Origin: Pseudomonas fluorescens
GTDB taxonomy: Bacteria > Pseudomonadota > Gammaproteobacteria > Pseudomonadales > Pseudomonadaceae
DNA length: 64,000 bases
Assembly (NCBI RefSeq): GCF_902497995.1
Contig: NZ_CABVII010000017.1
Span: forward strand, 98,762 to 162,761
Direction: 5' to 3'
In this document: in pieces, positions 8,226 to 17,531 of the stretch
Numbering within the stretch: the first letter of the stretch is position 1
How the letters are laid out: each line of letters begins with the position of its first letter
Program-made: the position numbers and the translations under genes
Notes under the pieces: model-generated
The model's input: only the letters and a program-made list of their open reading frames with translations
Told to the model about the DNA's origin: nothing
Database searches by the model: none

Positions 8226-9178
8226 TTGATCTGTCCCCCCTCGCCCGCCGACTGGCCGGTACTCCCCTGGCCGATTGGGCCAACACGCTGCAGACGCAAC
8301 TCGACAAGAAAATGGAAAAGGGTCATGGCGACCTGGAGCGTTGGCAGAGTGCGCTGGACGCCTTGCCGAAGATCCAGCCGGGCGAAGTCGACTTGTTGAA
8401 CGGTTTGAAGCTGGACACCGATTGCGACGATGAAACCCGCGTGCAGATGCGGACTGCGTTGATGGGGTTGTCGCCGTGGCGCAAAGGGCCGTTCGATCTG
8501 TTTGGCGTGCATGTCGACACCGAATGGCGTTCGGACTGGAAGTGGTCGCGGGTCGCGCCCCATCTGGACCTGAAGGGCAAACGCATCCTCGATGTCGGCT
8601 GCGGCAACGGTTATTACATGTGGCGCATGCTCGGTGCCGGTGCCGACAGCGTGATCGGCGTCGATCCGAACTGGCTGTTCTTCTGCCAGTTCCAAGCGGT
8701 TCAGCGCTACCTGTCCGAGCCCAACGCCTGGCACCTGCCGTTTCCCTTCGAGGATCTACCGGCAAATATGGAAGGCTTCGACACGGTGTTTTCCATGGGC
8801 GTGTTCTACCACCGTCGCTCGCCGATCGAGCACTTGCTGGCGCTGAAGGATTGCCTGGTCAAGGGCGGTGAACTGGTGCTTGAGACACTGGTGATCGAGG
8901 GCGATCGGCAGCAGGTGCTGGTCCCGGAAGATCGGTACGCGCAGATGCGTAATGTGTGGTTTCTGCCGTCGGTGCCGGCGCTGGAGTTGTGGCTGCGGCG
9001 TGCCGGGTTCAGCGATGTTCGCTGTGTGGACGTCAGCACAACCAGCGTTGAGGAACAGCGTGGGACGGAATGGATGAAGTATCAGTCGTTGAGCGACTTC
9101 CTGGATCCGCAAGATCACAGCAAGACAATTGAAGGGCTGCCGGCGCCGATGCGGGCGGTGATTGTCGCCCGCAAATAA
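8222..9178 (+). CDS. cmoB: tRNA U34 carboxymethyltransferase CmoB
   Basis: CmoB transfers the carboxymethyl group of carboxy-SAM to 5-hydroxyuridine-34 of tRNA. The 318-residue protein has a family-specific N-terminal region (GPFDLFGVHVDTEWRSDWKW at 91-110) and a Rossmann methyltransferase domain with ILDVGCGNGYYMWRM and VIGVDPNWLF. It is coupled to cmoA by an ATGA overlap, as is usual in gamma-proteobacteria. Confidence 0.95.
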   Translation: MIDLSPLARRLAGTPLADWANTLQTQLDKKMEKGHGDLERWQSALDALPKIQPGEVDLLNGLKLDTDCDDETRVQMRTALMGLSPWRKGPFDLFGVHVDTEWRSDWKWSRVAPHLDLKGKRILDVGCGNGYYMWRMLGAGADSVIGVDPNWLFFCQFQAVQRYLSEPNAWHLPFPFEDLPANMEGFDTVFSMGVFYHRRSPIEHLLALKDCLVKGGELVLETLVIEGDRQQVLVPEDRYAQMRNVWFLPSVPALELWLRRAGFSDVRCVDVSTTSVEEQRGTEWMKYQSLSDFLDPQDHSKTIEGLPAPMRAVIVARK

Positions 9179-9208
9179 CCCCAATCTCCTGACCGATGGA
9201 GATCAAAA

Positions 9209-9300
9209 ATGTGGGAGCGGGCTTGCTCGCGAAAGCGGAATGTCAGTCAACATCATTGTTGGATGTTAAACCGCCTTGGCGATCAAGCCCGCTCCCACAT
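9209..9300. repeat. REPIN
   Basis: Inverted REP pair: atgtgggagcgggcttgctc at 9209 and the mirror gatcaagcccgctcccacat ending at 9300. It sits between the convergent cmoB and tadA stops. Confidence 0.85.
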
Positions 9301-9311
9301 TGGTTCGGTGT

Positions 9312-9809
9312 TCAGTCTGCTGGTTTCGCGCGGCGGGCCTTGAAGAACTCGCTTAAAACCGCCCCGCACTCTTCCGCCAACACCCCGCCTTCAAACAGCA
9401 CTCGATGGTTTAGAAACCCCTGGGTAAAGAACTGCCCCTGACTCTGCACAATCCCCGCCTTGGGCTCCAGCGCGCCATACACCACCCGCGCAATCCGCGA
9501 ATGCACGATCAAACCGGCGCACATGCTGCACGGTTCAAGCGTCACGTAGAGCGTGCTGCCCGGCAAACGGTAATTGCTCGCGGCCTGGGCGGCGGCGCGG
9601 ATCGCGACCATCTCGGCGTGGGCGCTGGGGTCGTTGCCGGTGATCGGGCAGTTGAAGCCGCGTCCGATGATTTCACCGTCCTGTACCAGCACCGCGCCCA
9701 CCGGCACTTCACCCAGCGCTGCGCCTTGGGCGGCGAGCGCCAGGGCTTCACGCATGTAATCACGATCACGACTGCGATCAATGATCGCCGCGGGACGTAT
9801 CTGGCGCAT
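9312..9809 (-). CDS. tadA: tRNA-specific adenosine deaminase TadA
   Basis: TadA deaminates A34 to inosine in tRNA-Arg(ACG) and is normally essential. The zinc deaminase motifs are present: SAHAEMVAI (His ligand and catalytic Glu) and EPCSMCAGL (two Cys ligands). I start at MRQIRPAA, giving 165 residues; its ATG overlaps the multicopper oxidase stop by one base (TGATG), which implies translational coupling. The frame is open further upstream, but that stretch is oxidase coding sequence. FFKARRAK at the C-terminus is typical of the family. Confidence 0.93.
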   Translation of the reverse strand: MRQIRPAAIIDRSRDRDYMREALALAAQGAALGEVPVGAVLVQDGEIIGRGFNCPITGNDPSAHAEMVAIRAAAQAASNYRLPGSTLYVTLEPCSMCAGLIVHSRIARVVYGALEPKAGIVQSQGQFFTQGFLNHRVLFEGGVLAEECGAVLSEFFKARRAKPAD

Positions 9810-11185
9810 CAGGCCACCTCGATGGCGGCCATCAGGCCGGTTTCCATATGATCGATCACATGGCAATGAAACATCCACACCCCCGGATTATCCGCCACCA
9901 GCGCCACCTGGGCGCGCTCGTTCTTGCCCAGCAGGTAGGTGTCGGTGAAGTACGGAATCACCTTGTGCCGGTTCGAGGCGATGACCTTGAAGCTCATGCC
10001 GTGCAGATGAATCGGGTGCTGGTACTGAGTCATGTTCTTCAATTCGAAAATGTAGCTTTTGCCCTTTTCAAGCTTGGCAATCGGACGGTCGGCGCAGGTC
10101 TTGTCCGTGATGTCCCAGGCCTTGCCATTGATCTGCCACAGGCTTGGCGGGCGGCCGTTGTCGACGTTCACCGACACCGAACCCACCCATTCGAAATTGA
10201 AGTTGAGTTTCTCGGCATTGGCCAGGTCGGGCTCGGCCACCGGGTTGGCGGGCAGCGCCGGTGGCCACGAGGTCGGGGCATCGGTGTTCGCTACCGAGCG
10301 CAACGTGCCCAGGCGTACCGGGCCGTTGCGCAGGGACAGTTCTTCGCCGGCGGGCGGCGCCTTGATCGCCAGGCAAATGCGCATGCCGGGGCCCAGCCAG
10401 TATTCCTTGCCCAAGGGCCGCGGCTCGATGGGATTGCCGTCCAGCGCGTAGATCTGCGCTTCGACGCCAGGGATGTTGAGACGGTAAGTCAGGGTGTTGT
10501 CGAGGTTGAGCAGGCGCACGCGAGTGATCTGCCCGGCGGGCAAGTCGATCACCGCCTGCGACACCCCATTGATCGTCGACAGGCGCCCGGCCGTGCCGCC
10601 ACGGGCCGCTTCGCGAGGAATGCTGAACGCGACGAACGCGCCCGCTTCATCGACGTGCCAGCTCTTGAGGCTCAAGGTCTTCTCGTACTTGAAACCGGTG
10701 GGCTCGCGCTCTTCGATGATCAGCGGACCGACCAACCCGCGACCGAGTTCTTCGCTACTGTTGACGTGCGGGTGATACCAGTAGCTGCCAGCGTCGGGCA
10801 CGCGGAATTTGTAGTCGAAGTATTCGCCCGGCAGTACGGGAAGCTGCGAGACATAGGGTACGCCGTCCATCTCCAGCGGCAGGCGGATGCCGTGCCAGTG
10901 GATGGTGGTCGCGACCGGCAGGTGGTTGATGAAACGCACCCGCAGCCATTCACCCTGACGCACGCGCAATTCGGTGCCCGGCGCCGAAGGACCGAATGCC
11001 CAGGCCTGGGTCTTGTGCCCGGCCACCAGTTCGACGTCCAGCGGTGCCGCGATCAGCTCATAGTCGTGGCCCGCGTCGGCGTCGGCCATTTTGCCCAGCC
11101 AGTACCGCGACGCGCCCCCCGCTCCGACGCCAACGACAACAAGACCGGCCAGGCCACCGAGGATTTGGCGACGGGTAAAGGACAT
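9809..11185 (-). CDS. Tat-exported multicopper oxidase
   Basis: This 458-residue periplasmic oxidase starts with a Tat signal, SFTRRQILGGLAGLVVVGVG. All copper-ligand motifs are present: HWHG and YWYHPHVNS in the first cupredoxin domain, and HPIHLHG and MFHCHVIDHMETGLM at the C-terminus, giving one type 1 and one trinuclear site. This is the compact three-domain laccase/CueO-like layout. CueO-type Met-rich segments are absent, so a role in copper tolerance is not shown; the substrate is unknown. It is upstream of and coupled to tadA, a pairing with no obvious functional link. Confidence 0.9.
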   Translation of the reverse strand: MSFTRRQILGGLAGLVVVGVGAGGASRYWLGKMADADAGHDYELIAAPLDVELVAGHKTQAWAFGPSAPGTELRVRQGEWLRVRFINHLPVATTIHWHGIRLPLEMDGVPYVSQLPVLPGEYFDYKFRVPDAGSYWYHPHVNSSEELGRGLVGPLIIEEREPTGFKYEKTLSLKSWHVDEAGAFVAFSIPREAARGGTAGRLSTINGVSQAVIDLPAGQITRVRLLNLDNTLTYRLNIPGVEAQIYALDGNPIEPRPLGKEYWLGPGMRICLAIKAPPAGEELSLRNGPVRLGTLRSVANTDAPTSWPPALPANPVAEPDLANAEKLNFNFEWVGSVSVNVDNGRPPSLWQINGKAWDITDKTCADRPIAKLEKGKSYIFELKNMTQYQHPIHLHGMSFKVIASNRHKVIPYFTDTYLLGKNERAQVALVADNPGVWMFHCHVIDHMETGLMAAIEVA

Positions 11186-11523
11186 GAACTCAACTACCTC
11201 ACGTATCAGCGACAGGCCCGTGGGCCTGTAAAAGGCGAATACGATACACCTGCGGATGAGAAACAGTAAGGGTGGCGCGGCGACTGGTCACAGTCAAACC
11301 GGGGCCTGGCACTGCACCGGTGAGCTTCCTGTGGCGAGGGGGCTTGCCCTAATGTCAGTCAGTTAAGCTGCAGAACCTGTGGGAGCGGGCTTGCTCGCGA
11401 AAGCGGTGGATCAGGCGACATCAATGTTGACTGTGCCGCAGTCTTCGCGAGCAAGCCCACTCCCACAGGGATTTCGCTTAACTGACTGGCATTGGCGCGA
11501 GCCACCTCACCACAGGGATCCGG
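11186..11523. repeat. Intergenic region with nested repeats: TIR element (11351-11493) inside an outer REP pair
   Basis: The innermost part is a REPIN (tgtgggagcgggcttgctcg at 11379; mirror cgcgagcaagcccactccca). It lies inside a 143-base element with 18-base terminal inverted repeats, aatgtcagtcagttaagc against gcttaactgactggcatt (one mismatch). Outside that is another REP variant, cctgtggcgagggggcttgc at 11328, with a diverged mirror copy near 11495-11517. No gene is seen; the promoter of the multicopper oxidase should lie at 11190-11320. Confidence 0.8.
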
Positions 11524-11814
11524 TTATGGCTGGAGGCCGGTGATCAGATGCACGACACCGCCGTCCAGCGTCATCACCCCCGGTATCCCCGCCGCCGTCA
11601 AAGCCTGCCGATCCAACCGCCCCACATCCCGCAACTCCACGCGAACCCGGGTCAGCGCCACCGGCTGCTGTGACTTGAGGTTATCCACACCGCCCAACGC
11701 CGCCACGACATTCGCCGCCAACCCGGCAACCGCCTGCGCAACCACCTTCGGCTCATCCACCACCAGATCCGGGGTCAACGCCTTCCAGAACGCCCGCTGC
11801 ATTTTATCGAACAT
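11524..11814 (-). CDS. Stand-alone PTS EIIB-like protein lacking the phosphorylated Cys
   Basis: This 96-residue protein resembles the EIIB domain of glucose/trehalose-type PTS permeases: AALGGVDNLKS followed by a TRVRVELRD segment, then GIPGVMTLDGGVVHLITG. In the trehalose EIIBC of this operon the matching stretch is AAHCVTRLRL with active-site Cys28; here it reads PVALTRVRV, so the Cys is Ala53. The DNA codon is clearly gcg. Such a protein cannot carry phosphate in the usual way. It starts 2 bases after the EIIA-HPr-EI stop. Possible roles are structural or regulatory; the function is not known. Confidence 0.8.
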   Translation of the reverse strand: MFDKMQRAFWKALTPDLVVDEPKVVAQAVAGLAANVVAALGGVDNLKSQQPVALTRVRVELRDVGRLDRQALTAAGIPGVMTLDGGVVHLITGLQP

Positions 11815-11816
11815 GT

Positions 11817-14345
11817 TCAGTTCTCCAGAACCAGTGAAGTATCGACCGTCGCCTCGCGGTACAACCGCAGTGCCTCGCGCACCTGCTCGGCGCTGTCCAG
11901 GCCCAGCACTTGCTGGGCGATGGCCTGGCAGTCCACCTGGTCCACTTCGCGAACCGCTGCCTTGATCGCCGGAATCAACGGCACACTCACCGACAGTTCG
12001 TCCACCCCAAGGCCCAGCAGCAACGGCACCGCCAGTGTCTCGGAAGCCATGGCCCCGCACACACCGACCCATTTGCCATGGGCATGGGCGGCCTTTACGG
12101 TACTGGCGATCAGGCGCAACACCGACGGATGGAAGCTATCGGCCTGAGCGGCCAGCCGTGGGTGATCGCGGTCCATGGCCATCGTGTACTGGGTCAGATC
12201 GTTGGTGCCGATCGAGAAGAAATCCACCTCCGGCGCAAACAGGTCGGCCATCAGCGCCGCAGCCGGCACTTCGATCATGATCCCCAGTTTCGGCAGTTCG
12301 TCGAGACCCAATGCCAGGGCCTCTTCCTCAAGCAGCTGCCGGGCCAGCCGCAGCTCAGACAACTGCGTGACCATCGGCAGCATGATGTGCAGACGCGCCA
12401 GTCCTGCGCAGGCAAGGATGGCCTTGAACTGATCGCGCAATAGCTGCGGACGCTCCAGGCACAAACGAATGCCGCGCATGCCGAGGAACGGGTTGGTTTC
12501 GCTGTCCATCGGTACGTAGGCCAGAGGTTTGTCGCCGCCGACATCCAGCGTGCGCACCACCAGACTGCGTGATGGCCCCAGGGCTTTGGCGATAGCGCTG
12601 TAAGTGGAGGCCTGTTCTGCATGGCTCGGCGCGTGGTTGCGATCCAGATAAAGAAACTCCGAACGCAACAGACCGACGCCCTCGCCGCCCAGGCTCATGG
12701 CCTGCTCGGTCTCGCTCAACGAGGCGACGTTAGCCGTGACTTCGACGTGATGACCGTCACGGGTGCAGGCGGCCAGCGTTGCCTGTGCCAGTACCTGCTG
12801 ATGGCGTTGCGCCTGGCGCTGACGATTGGCCTGCAGCTGCTCGATGGCCGCCAGTTCCGGGTCCAGGTGCAGCTCGCCTTTGTCGGCGTCGAGCAACACC
12901 AGGCTGGCGTTCCTCAGCGTCAGTACCTGGACGGGCAACCCGCAGATCGCCGGCAAGCCGACCGCCCGGGCGAGAATCGCGACGTGACTGGTGGCACCGC
13001 CACCGACCGTGGCGAAACCCAGGACCTTGCGGGTATCGAGCCCGGCGGTCTGGGACGGCGTCAATTGATCGGCGATCAGGATCGCCCCTTCGGGCAGCTC
13101 AATCACATGATCCCGCACGCCGAGTATCAGCTTGAGCACCCGTTGCCCGACGTCCGCCAGGTCTGCCGCCCGTTCGGCCAGCAATGAACTGCCCAGGCCT
13201 TTGAACAAGGTTGCCGTCGCCTCGGTGGCTCCTCGCCAGGCAAACGCCGCGCTTTTGCCGGCGCTGATCAGCGCATCGGCCTGATCCAGCAGCCCCGGGT
13301 CCTCGAGCAGTTCCTGATGAGCCTTGAAAATCTCGGCCTGAGCATCCCCGGTGGCCTGGTCACGCAATTGCTGCAAGGCCAGATTCGCCTCAGCCAAGGC
13401 CCGGGATAGATGCGCGCGCTCAACCTGCGCACCGAGGCCGGACTCGCTGACCTCAAGCGTCTGCTCGGCGATCTGCACCACCTGGCCAAAGGCCGAACCC
13501 GGTGATGCACACACTCCGCGCAACACCTTCGACGATAAAGGCTCGAGTGCCTCGACGGGCGCCGGCACCGCCACTGTTTCCCCACAGCCTGCGACCAGTA
13601 ATGCATCCAGGGTCCTGAGCGCCTCTTCAGCATCCGGGCCCGCCGCACTGACGTGCACGATGTCGCCAAAGGCCGTCTGCAACGCCATGATCGCCACCAG
13701 GGATTTGGCGTTCGCGCGCTCCTGCTGTTTATGCAGGTGAATGCTTGCCGAAAAAGCTTTGGCAGCCTGGGCGAATACTGCGGCAGGACGGGCGTGCAAG
13801 CCGTTCGGGTTGGCCAATGTCACTGGCTTGGAGAACAACGCCTCGCCCTCTTCCCGCACCGGCTCATCGGCTGTCTGCTCGTCGGGACGCAGGCTCAGCA
13901 ACGGCTGGCCACTTTCCACCAGGCCTGTTTGCGGCACTAACCACGTGAAGGGTTCACCGCTGACCACCAACATCAAGGTCAACAGACTGCGGGCGTTCAA
14001 GGCGATGTAATCGGCATCGAACTCGATCAGCGCCTGCCCCGACTCAACCCGCTGGCCTTCCTCCACCAATCGGGTGAAACCCTTGCCAGCCAGGTTCACG
14101 GTGTCGAGCCCGATGTGCATCAATACCTGAACGCCGTTGTCGTCGGTGATGCTGACGGCGTGCCCGCTGGCCTGCACATTGCTGACCACGCCGGCCAAGG
14201 GTGCGCACAGGGTTTGCGAGGTGGGGTCGATGCACAGACCGTCGCCGATCACGCGGCTCGAGAATACCGGATCCGGCACCTGGTCCAGGGGCATCAGCAC
14301 GCCGGACAAAGGTGCCAGCAGTTGCAATTGTTGGGGTGTGGCCAT
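11817..14345 (-). CDS. PTS EIIA-HPr-EI fusion phosphotransferase
   Basis: This 842-residue protein joins three sugar-PTS parts. EIIA(Glc)-like domain (1-150): active His77 in VLMHIGLD and partner His62. HPr domain (about 172-258): His184 in NPNGLHARPA. Enzyme I (about 275-835): phosphohistidine His454 in GGGATSHVAIL, PEP-binding motifs (GVGLLRSEFLY, SIGTNDLTQY) and the C-terminal Cys in GVCGAMASE. It can therefore carry phosphate from PEP to an EIIB. The trehalose permease here has B and C but no A domain, so this fusion is the obvious donor. It lies downstream of the porin gene and directly upstream of the EIIB-like gene. NagF-type proteins have the same domain order. Confidence 0.93.
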   Translation of the reverse strand: MATPQQLQLLAPLSGVLMPLDQVPDPVFSSRVIGDGLCIDPTSQTLCAPLAGVVSNVQASGHAVSITDDNGVQVLMHIGLDTVNLAGKGFTRLVEEGQRVESGQALIEFDADYIALNARSLLTLMLVVSGEPFTWLVPQTGLVESGQPLLSLRPDEQTADEPVREEGEALFSKPVTLANPNGLHARPAAVFAQAAKAFSASIHLHKQQERANAKSLVAIMALQTAFGDIVHVSAAGPDAEEALRTLDALLVAGCGETVAVPAPVEALEPLSSKVLRGVCASPGSAFGQVVQIAEQTLEVSESGLGAQVERAHLSRALAEANLALQQLRDQATGDAQAEIFKAHQELLEDPGLLDQADALISAGKSAAFAWRGATEATATLFKGLGSSLLAERAADLADVGQRVLKLILGVRDHVIELPEGAILIADQLTPSQTAGLDTRKVLGFATVGGGATSHVAILARAVGLPAICGLPVQVLTLRNASLVLLDADKGELHLDPELAAIEQLQANRQRQAQRHQQVLAQATLAACTRDGHHVEVTANVASLSETEQAMSLGGEGVGLLRSEFLYLDRNHAPSHAEQASTYSAIAKALGPSRSLVVRTLDVGGDKPLAYVPMDSETNPFLGMRGIRLCLERPQLLRDQFKAILACAGLARLHIMLPMVTQLSELRLARQLLEEEALALGLDELPKLGIMIEVPAAALMADLFAPEVDFFSIGTNDLTQYTMAMDRDHPRLAAQADSFHPSVLRLIASTVKAAHAHGKWVGVCGAMASETLAVPLLLGLGVDELSVSVPLIPAIKAAVREVDQVDCQAIAQQVLGLDSAEQVREALRLYREATVDTSLVLEN

Positions 14346-14419
14346 GACGTCACCTGTTGTTTTGTTCTTTATAAAAGACGCTTGCGATCTCGCGATACCC
14401 GGTACGGGTCATGCGGCGT

Positions 14420-15643
14420 TTATTTCCACCAATACTCGACCTGCAATCCGACATTCGCACCGTGGCGCGCCGTGCCAAAGGCACCGGTGTCCGACAACGC
14501 CGAGCCCTTCGCCAGCTCATTGGCGGCCCGTTTGGCCGCCTGGTTCCAGCTGGCATAGGTGTAATACACACGCACCTCTGGGCGCGCCCAGAATTGTGGC
14601 CCCTTGGGCGACCAGGTCGGGGCGAAGGTGAACTTGCTCAGCTTGCGCGTGCCGCCCGTGGCGTCTACCTGATCGTGTCCCAGTTCGGTGACCAGCTTGA
14701 ATTGTTCAGTGATGGCATAGGCCGGACGAATGCCGAGGGAAATCCAGTTCTGATCGTTGCCGTCCGGGCGAATGTCTTTCTGATAGACCGCCTCGACCTG
14801 ACCACCGAAGCGCGGCGTCACTTGCCAGTCGAAGAACTCCACCACACGGTAGCTTTTGTTGCTGTCATCCAGCTTCACGTTACCGGTATAACCCAACCCG
14901 GTGCCGGGGCCTTCGCCGTACTGGAAGGCCAGTTTATTCTTGCCACCGAGGAAACCTTGCTGCACATGCTGGGTGGTGATCGCCCAGCCACGGTGCGCGT
15001 CTTGGCTATCGGGTTTGTCGATGTAGCTCAGGCCGAACTCCAGTTCACCGCCGGGGTTGGTGTCGAAGCCGGCGACGTTGAAATCGTGGCGGTTGATGTA
15101 GTCCTTCTGGTACAGGTTGTCCTTGCGCGAGAAGGCGTAGCTGTATTTCAGATCGCCGATCAACACGTCCTCGATACCGCCGCCAGTGGCGCTCTGGTTC
15201 CAGTAGTAGAAGTCGGAAATATGGATATCGTTCCGTTTGTAATAACGCCGACCGGCCCACAGCGAACCGCCGTTGAGGCCGGGCATGTTCGACCATTGCG
15301 CGTACAGCTGCGGCAGGCGCACCGAACCGTTATCGCCCTTGAAGGTCAGGCTGCGGTCGTACTGGTTATACAGCGAGGCCATGCCGTCGACGCTGAGCAC
15401 CGAATCGTCATCGAATGTGAACACATCCTGACGCAGTTCCAGTTCCCCATACTGCTCGCATTCGTTGCCCAACCGATACTTGGTCTGCGCTCCGGGCAAC
15501 TGGAAACACGATTGGGAACTGCTGTTGACCGAAGTGCCAACGCCGCTGCGCAAGTAACCCCCGAACTCCAGCGCCTGGGCGCCAAGCGGCAAGGCCAGGC
15601 AAACGCTCGCCACAGCGAGACAGCGATTTATTGTTGTTTTCAA
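14420..15643 (-). CDS. Maltoporin-family (LamB-like) outer-membrane porin
   Basis: This 407-residue protein has a signal peptide (MKTTINRCLAVASVCLALPL, cleavage after AQA). The mature start EFGGYLRSGVGTS and the following CFQLPGAQTKYRLGNECEQY are characteristic of LamB sugar porins, including the two Cys that form a disulphide. The C-terminus ends in aromatic residues (VEYWWK), as for outer-membrane barrels. It lies between the trehalose-6-phosphate hydrolase and PTS fusion genes, so it probably admits trehalose through the outer membrane. The stretch 15644-15750 before it has no clear terminator. Confidence 0.9.
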   Translation of the reverse strand: MKTTINRCLAVASVCLALPLGAQALEFGGYLRSGVGTSVNSSSQSCFQLPGAQTKYRLGNECEQYGELELRQDVFTFDDDSVLSVDGMASLYNQYDRSLTFKGDNGSVRLPQLYAQWSNMPGLNGGSLWAGRRYYKRNDIHISDFYYWNQSATGGGIEDVLIGDLKYSYAFSRKDNLYQKDYINRHDFNVAGFDTNPGGELEFGLSYIDKPDSQDAHRGWAITTQHVQQGFLGGKNKLAFQYGEGPGTGLGYTGNVKLDDSNKSYRVVEFFDWQVTPRFGGQVEAVYQKDIRPDGNDQNWISLGIRPAYAITEQFKLVTELGHDQVDATGGTRKLSKFTFAPTWSPKGPQFWARPEVRVYYTYASWNQAAKRAANELAKGSALSDTGAFGTARHGANVGLQVEYWWK

Positions 15644-15750
15644 GAACCACCCCGTTATTTTTATTGTGTGCAGTCACAAAATCGACGCGCAAAAGTCCCT
15701 CGCGCAGCGTTCTGCGTGTTCTTTTAAAACCGGTGTTTTCTAGCGGTCGG

Positions 15751-17397
15751 TCAGTCGGTCAGGTGTAGAACCAAGGACTCATAGGGTCGTAAAGAGACCT
15801 GCCCATTTCGCGGCGGACAGTCCGGGTAGTTGCTGATGACCAGACGTTGGGCCATCGCCTCGCTGATCACATCATCCGGCAACAGGACTTCGCACGGCGT
15901 GCCGTAGAAGTTGTTCAGCACCAGCAAACGCTCGCCCTGGCCTTCTCGCACATACGCCCAGAGTTGTGGGTGTTCAGGCAGCAATTGCCGGTAGACGCCG
16001 TCGGATATCAGCGCCTCGGTGCGACGCAAGGCGATCAGCTGTCGGTAGTGATGCAGCACGGAATCCGGATCGTCGACTTGGGTGGCGACGTTGATCTGCG
16101 CCGAGTTGGCCGGCACGCCGATCCATGGTTCGGCAGTACTGAAGCCTGCGTTTGGCTCGGCGCTCCAGTGCATCGGCGTACGCCCGTTGTCCCGGGACTT
16201 CTGCATGATCGCCGCCATGTTGTCGGCGTCACTGGCACCCGCCTCGCGCTTGAGCCGGAAGATATTCAGCGTCTCGACATCGCGGTAATGGTCGATGTGA
16301 TCGAAGCCCGGATTGGTCATGCCCAGTTCCTCGCCCTGATACACGAATGGCGTGCCCTGGAGCAAATGCAGCGCGGTGCCGAGCATCTTCGCCGACAGCA
16401 CCCGATATTCGCCGTCATGGCCAAAACGCGAGACCACCCGTGGCTGGTCGTGGTTACACCAGAACAGCGCATTCCAGCCACCCCCGGCCTGCATGCCGGT
16501 CTGCCAGTCGGAGAGGATGCGCTTGAGTTCGAGGAAGTCGAAGTCGGCGCGAATCCATTTCTGCAGGTTGGGGTAATCGACCTTCAGGTGATGGAAGTTG
16601 AAGGTCATCGACAGTTCTTTCGACTCCGGCCGCGAGTAACGAATGCAGTGTTCCAGGCGGGTGGACGACATCTCGCCGACGTTGATCAAGTCATGGCCTT
16701 CGAACACTTCGCGGTGCATTTGCTGCAGGTATTCGTGGACGTTCGGGCCGTCGGTATAGAAGCGTCGACCGTCGCTGTCGTCGTCAGGGAAATCCGCCGG
16801 TTTCGAGATCAGGTTGATCACGTCCAGACGGAATCCACCGACGCCCTTGTCCCGCCAGAAACGCATCATCTTGAACACTTCGGCGCGCACCTTGGGGTTG
16901 TCCCAGTTCAGGTCGGCCTGGGTGTGGTCGAACAGGTGCAGGTAGTACTGACCGGTCTGCGCCTCATACTCCCAGGCCGAACCACCGAACTTGGACTCCC
17001 AGTTGTTCGGTTGGTCGCGCCAGATATAGAAGTCGCGGTACGGGTTGTCGAGGCTGCTGCGGGCCTGCTGGAACCAGCTGTGCTCGATGGAGGTGTGGTT
17101 GACGACGATATCGAGCATCAGCTTGATCCCGCGCTTGCCGGCCTCGGCGATCAGCAACTTGCAATCGGCCATGGTCCCGTAGCTCGGATCGATGGCGTAG
17201 TAATCACTGATGTCGTAACCGTTGTCGCGCTGGGGCGAACGCAGGAACGGGGTGATCCACAGGCAATCGACACCCAGCCAGTGCAGGTAGTCGAGCTTGG
17301 CCACGACACCGAGCAAATCACCCGTGGGGTTGCCGGCGTGGCTGTGAAAGCTTTTCGGGTAGATCTGGTAGATCACCGAACGTTGCCAGTCTTGCAT
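15751..17397 (-). CDS. treC: Trehalose-6-phosphate hydrolase (GH13)
   Basis: This cytoplasmic enzyme splits trehalose-6-phosphate into glucose and glucose-6-phosphate. The 548-residue protein opens with WQRSVIYQIYPKSF, the TreA/TreC form of the GH13 N-terminus. Catalytic residues are Asp192 (GFRLDVINL), Glu242 (INVGEM) and Asp317 (WCNHDQPR). It lies 134 bases downstream of the trehalose EIIBC gene, separated by a REPIN, and is probably in the same operon under TreR. Confidence 0.94.
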   Translation of the reverse strand: MQDWQRSVIYQIYPKSFHSHAGNPTGDLLGVVAKLDYLHWLGVDCLWITPFLRSPQRDNGYDISDYYAIDPSYGTMADCKLLIAEAGKRGIKLMLDIVVNHTSIEHSWFQQARSSLDNPYRDFYIWRDQPNNWESKFGGSAWEYEAQTGQYYLHLFDHTQADLNWDNPKVRAEVFKMMRFWRDKGVGGFRLDVINLISKPADFPDDDSDGRRFYTDGPNVHEYLQQMHREVFEGHDLINVGEMSSTRLEHCIRYSRPESKELSMTFNFHHLKVDYPNLQKWIRADFDFLELKRILSDWQTGMQAGGGWNALFWCNHDQPRVVSRFGHDGEYRVLSAKMLGTALHLLQGTPFVYQGEELGMTNPGFDHIDHYRDVETLNIFRLKREAGASDADNMAAIMQKSRDNGRTPMHWSAEPNAGFSTAEPWIGVPANSAQINVATQVDDPDSVLHHYRQLIALRRTEALISDGVYRQLLPEHPQLWAYVREGQGERLLVLNNFYGTPCEVLLPDDVISEAMAQRLVISNYPDCPPRNGQVSLRPYESLVLHLTD

Positions 17398-17435
17398 GAC
17401 GCTATTCCTTCAGTAAGTTTTGTATCGGCCTAGAG

Positions 17436-17522
17436 GGCCCCTTCGCGGGCAAGTCGGATCGCCGCACCGCTCGCTCCTACATGGGAACGCGATTACCTGT
17501 AGGAGCGAGGCTTGCCCGCGAA
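17436..17522. repeat. REPIN between treB and treC
   Basis: The left REP is a longer variant (gcgggcaagtcggatcgccg followed by caccgctcgctcctaca), while the right copy is the common tgtaggagcgaggcttgccc form. The insertion in the left arm leaves a bulged palindrome. It is intercistronic within the tre operon and could affect mRNA decay or relative expression. Confidence 0.8.
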
Positions 17523-17531
17523 TGCGATCTG

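Noticed and set aside
11524..12072. Longer start for the EIIB-like gene
   Set aside because: The extra N-terminal part overlaps the EIIA-HPr-EI coding region in another frame; the ATG at 11814 is 2 bases after the fusion stop.
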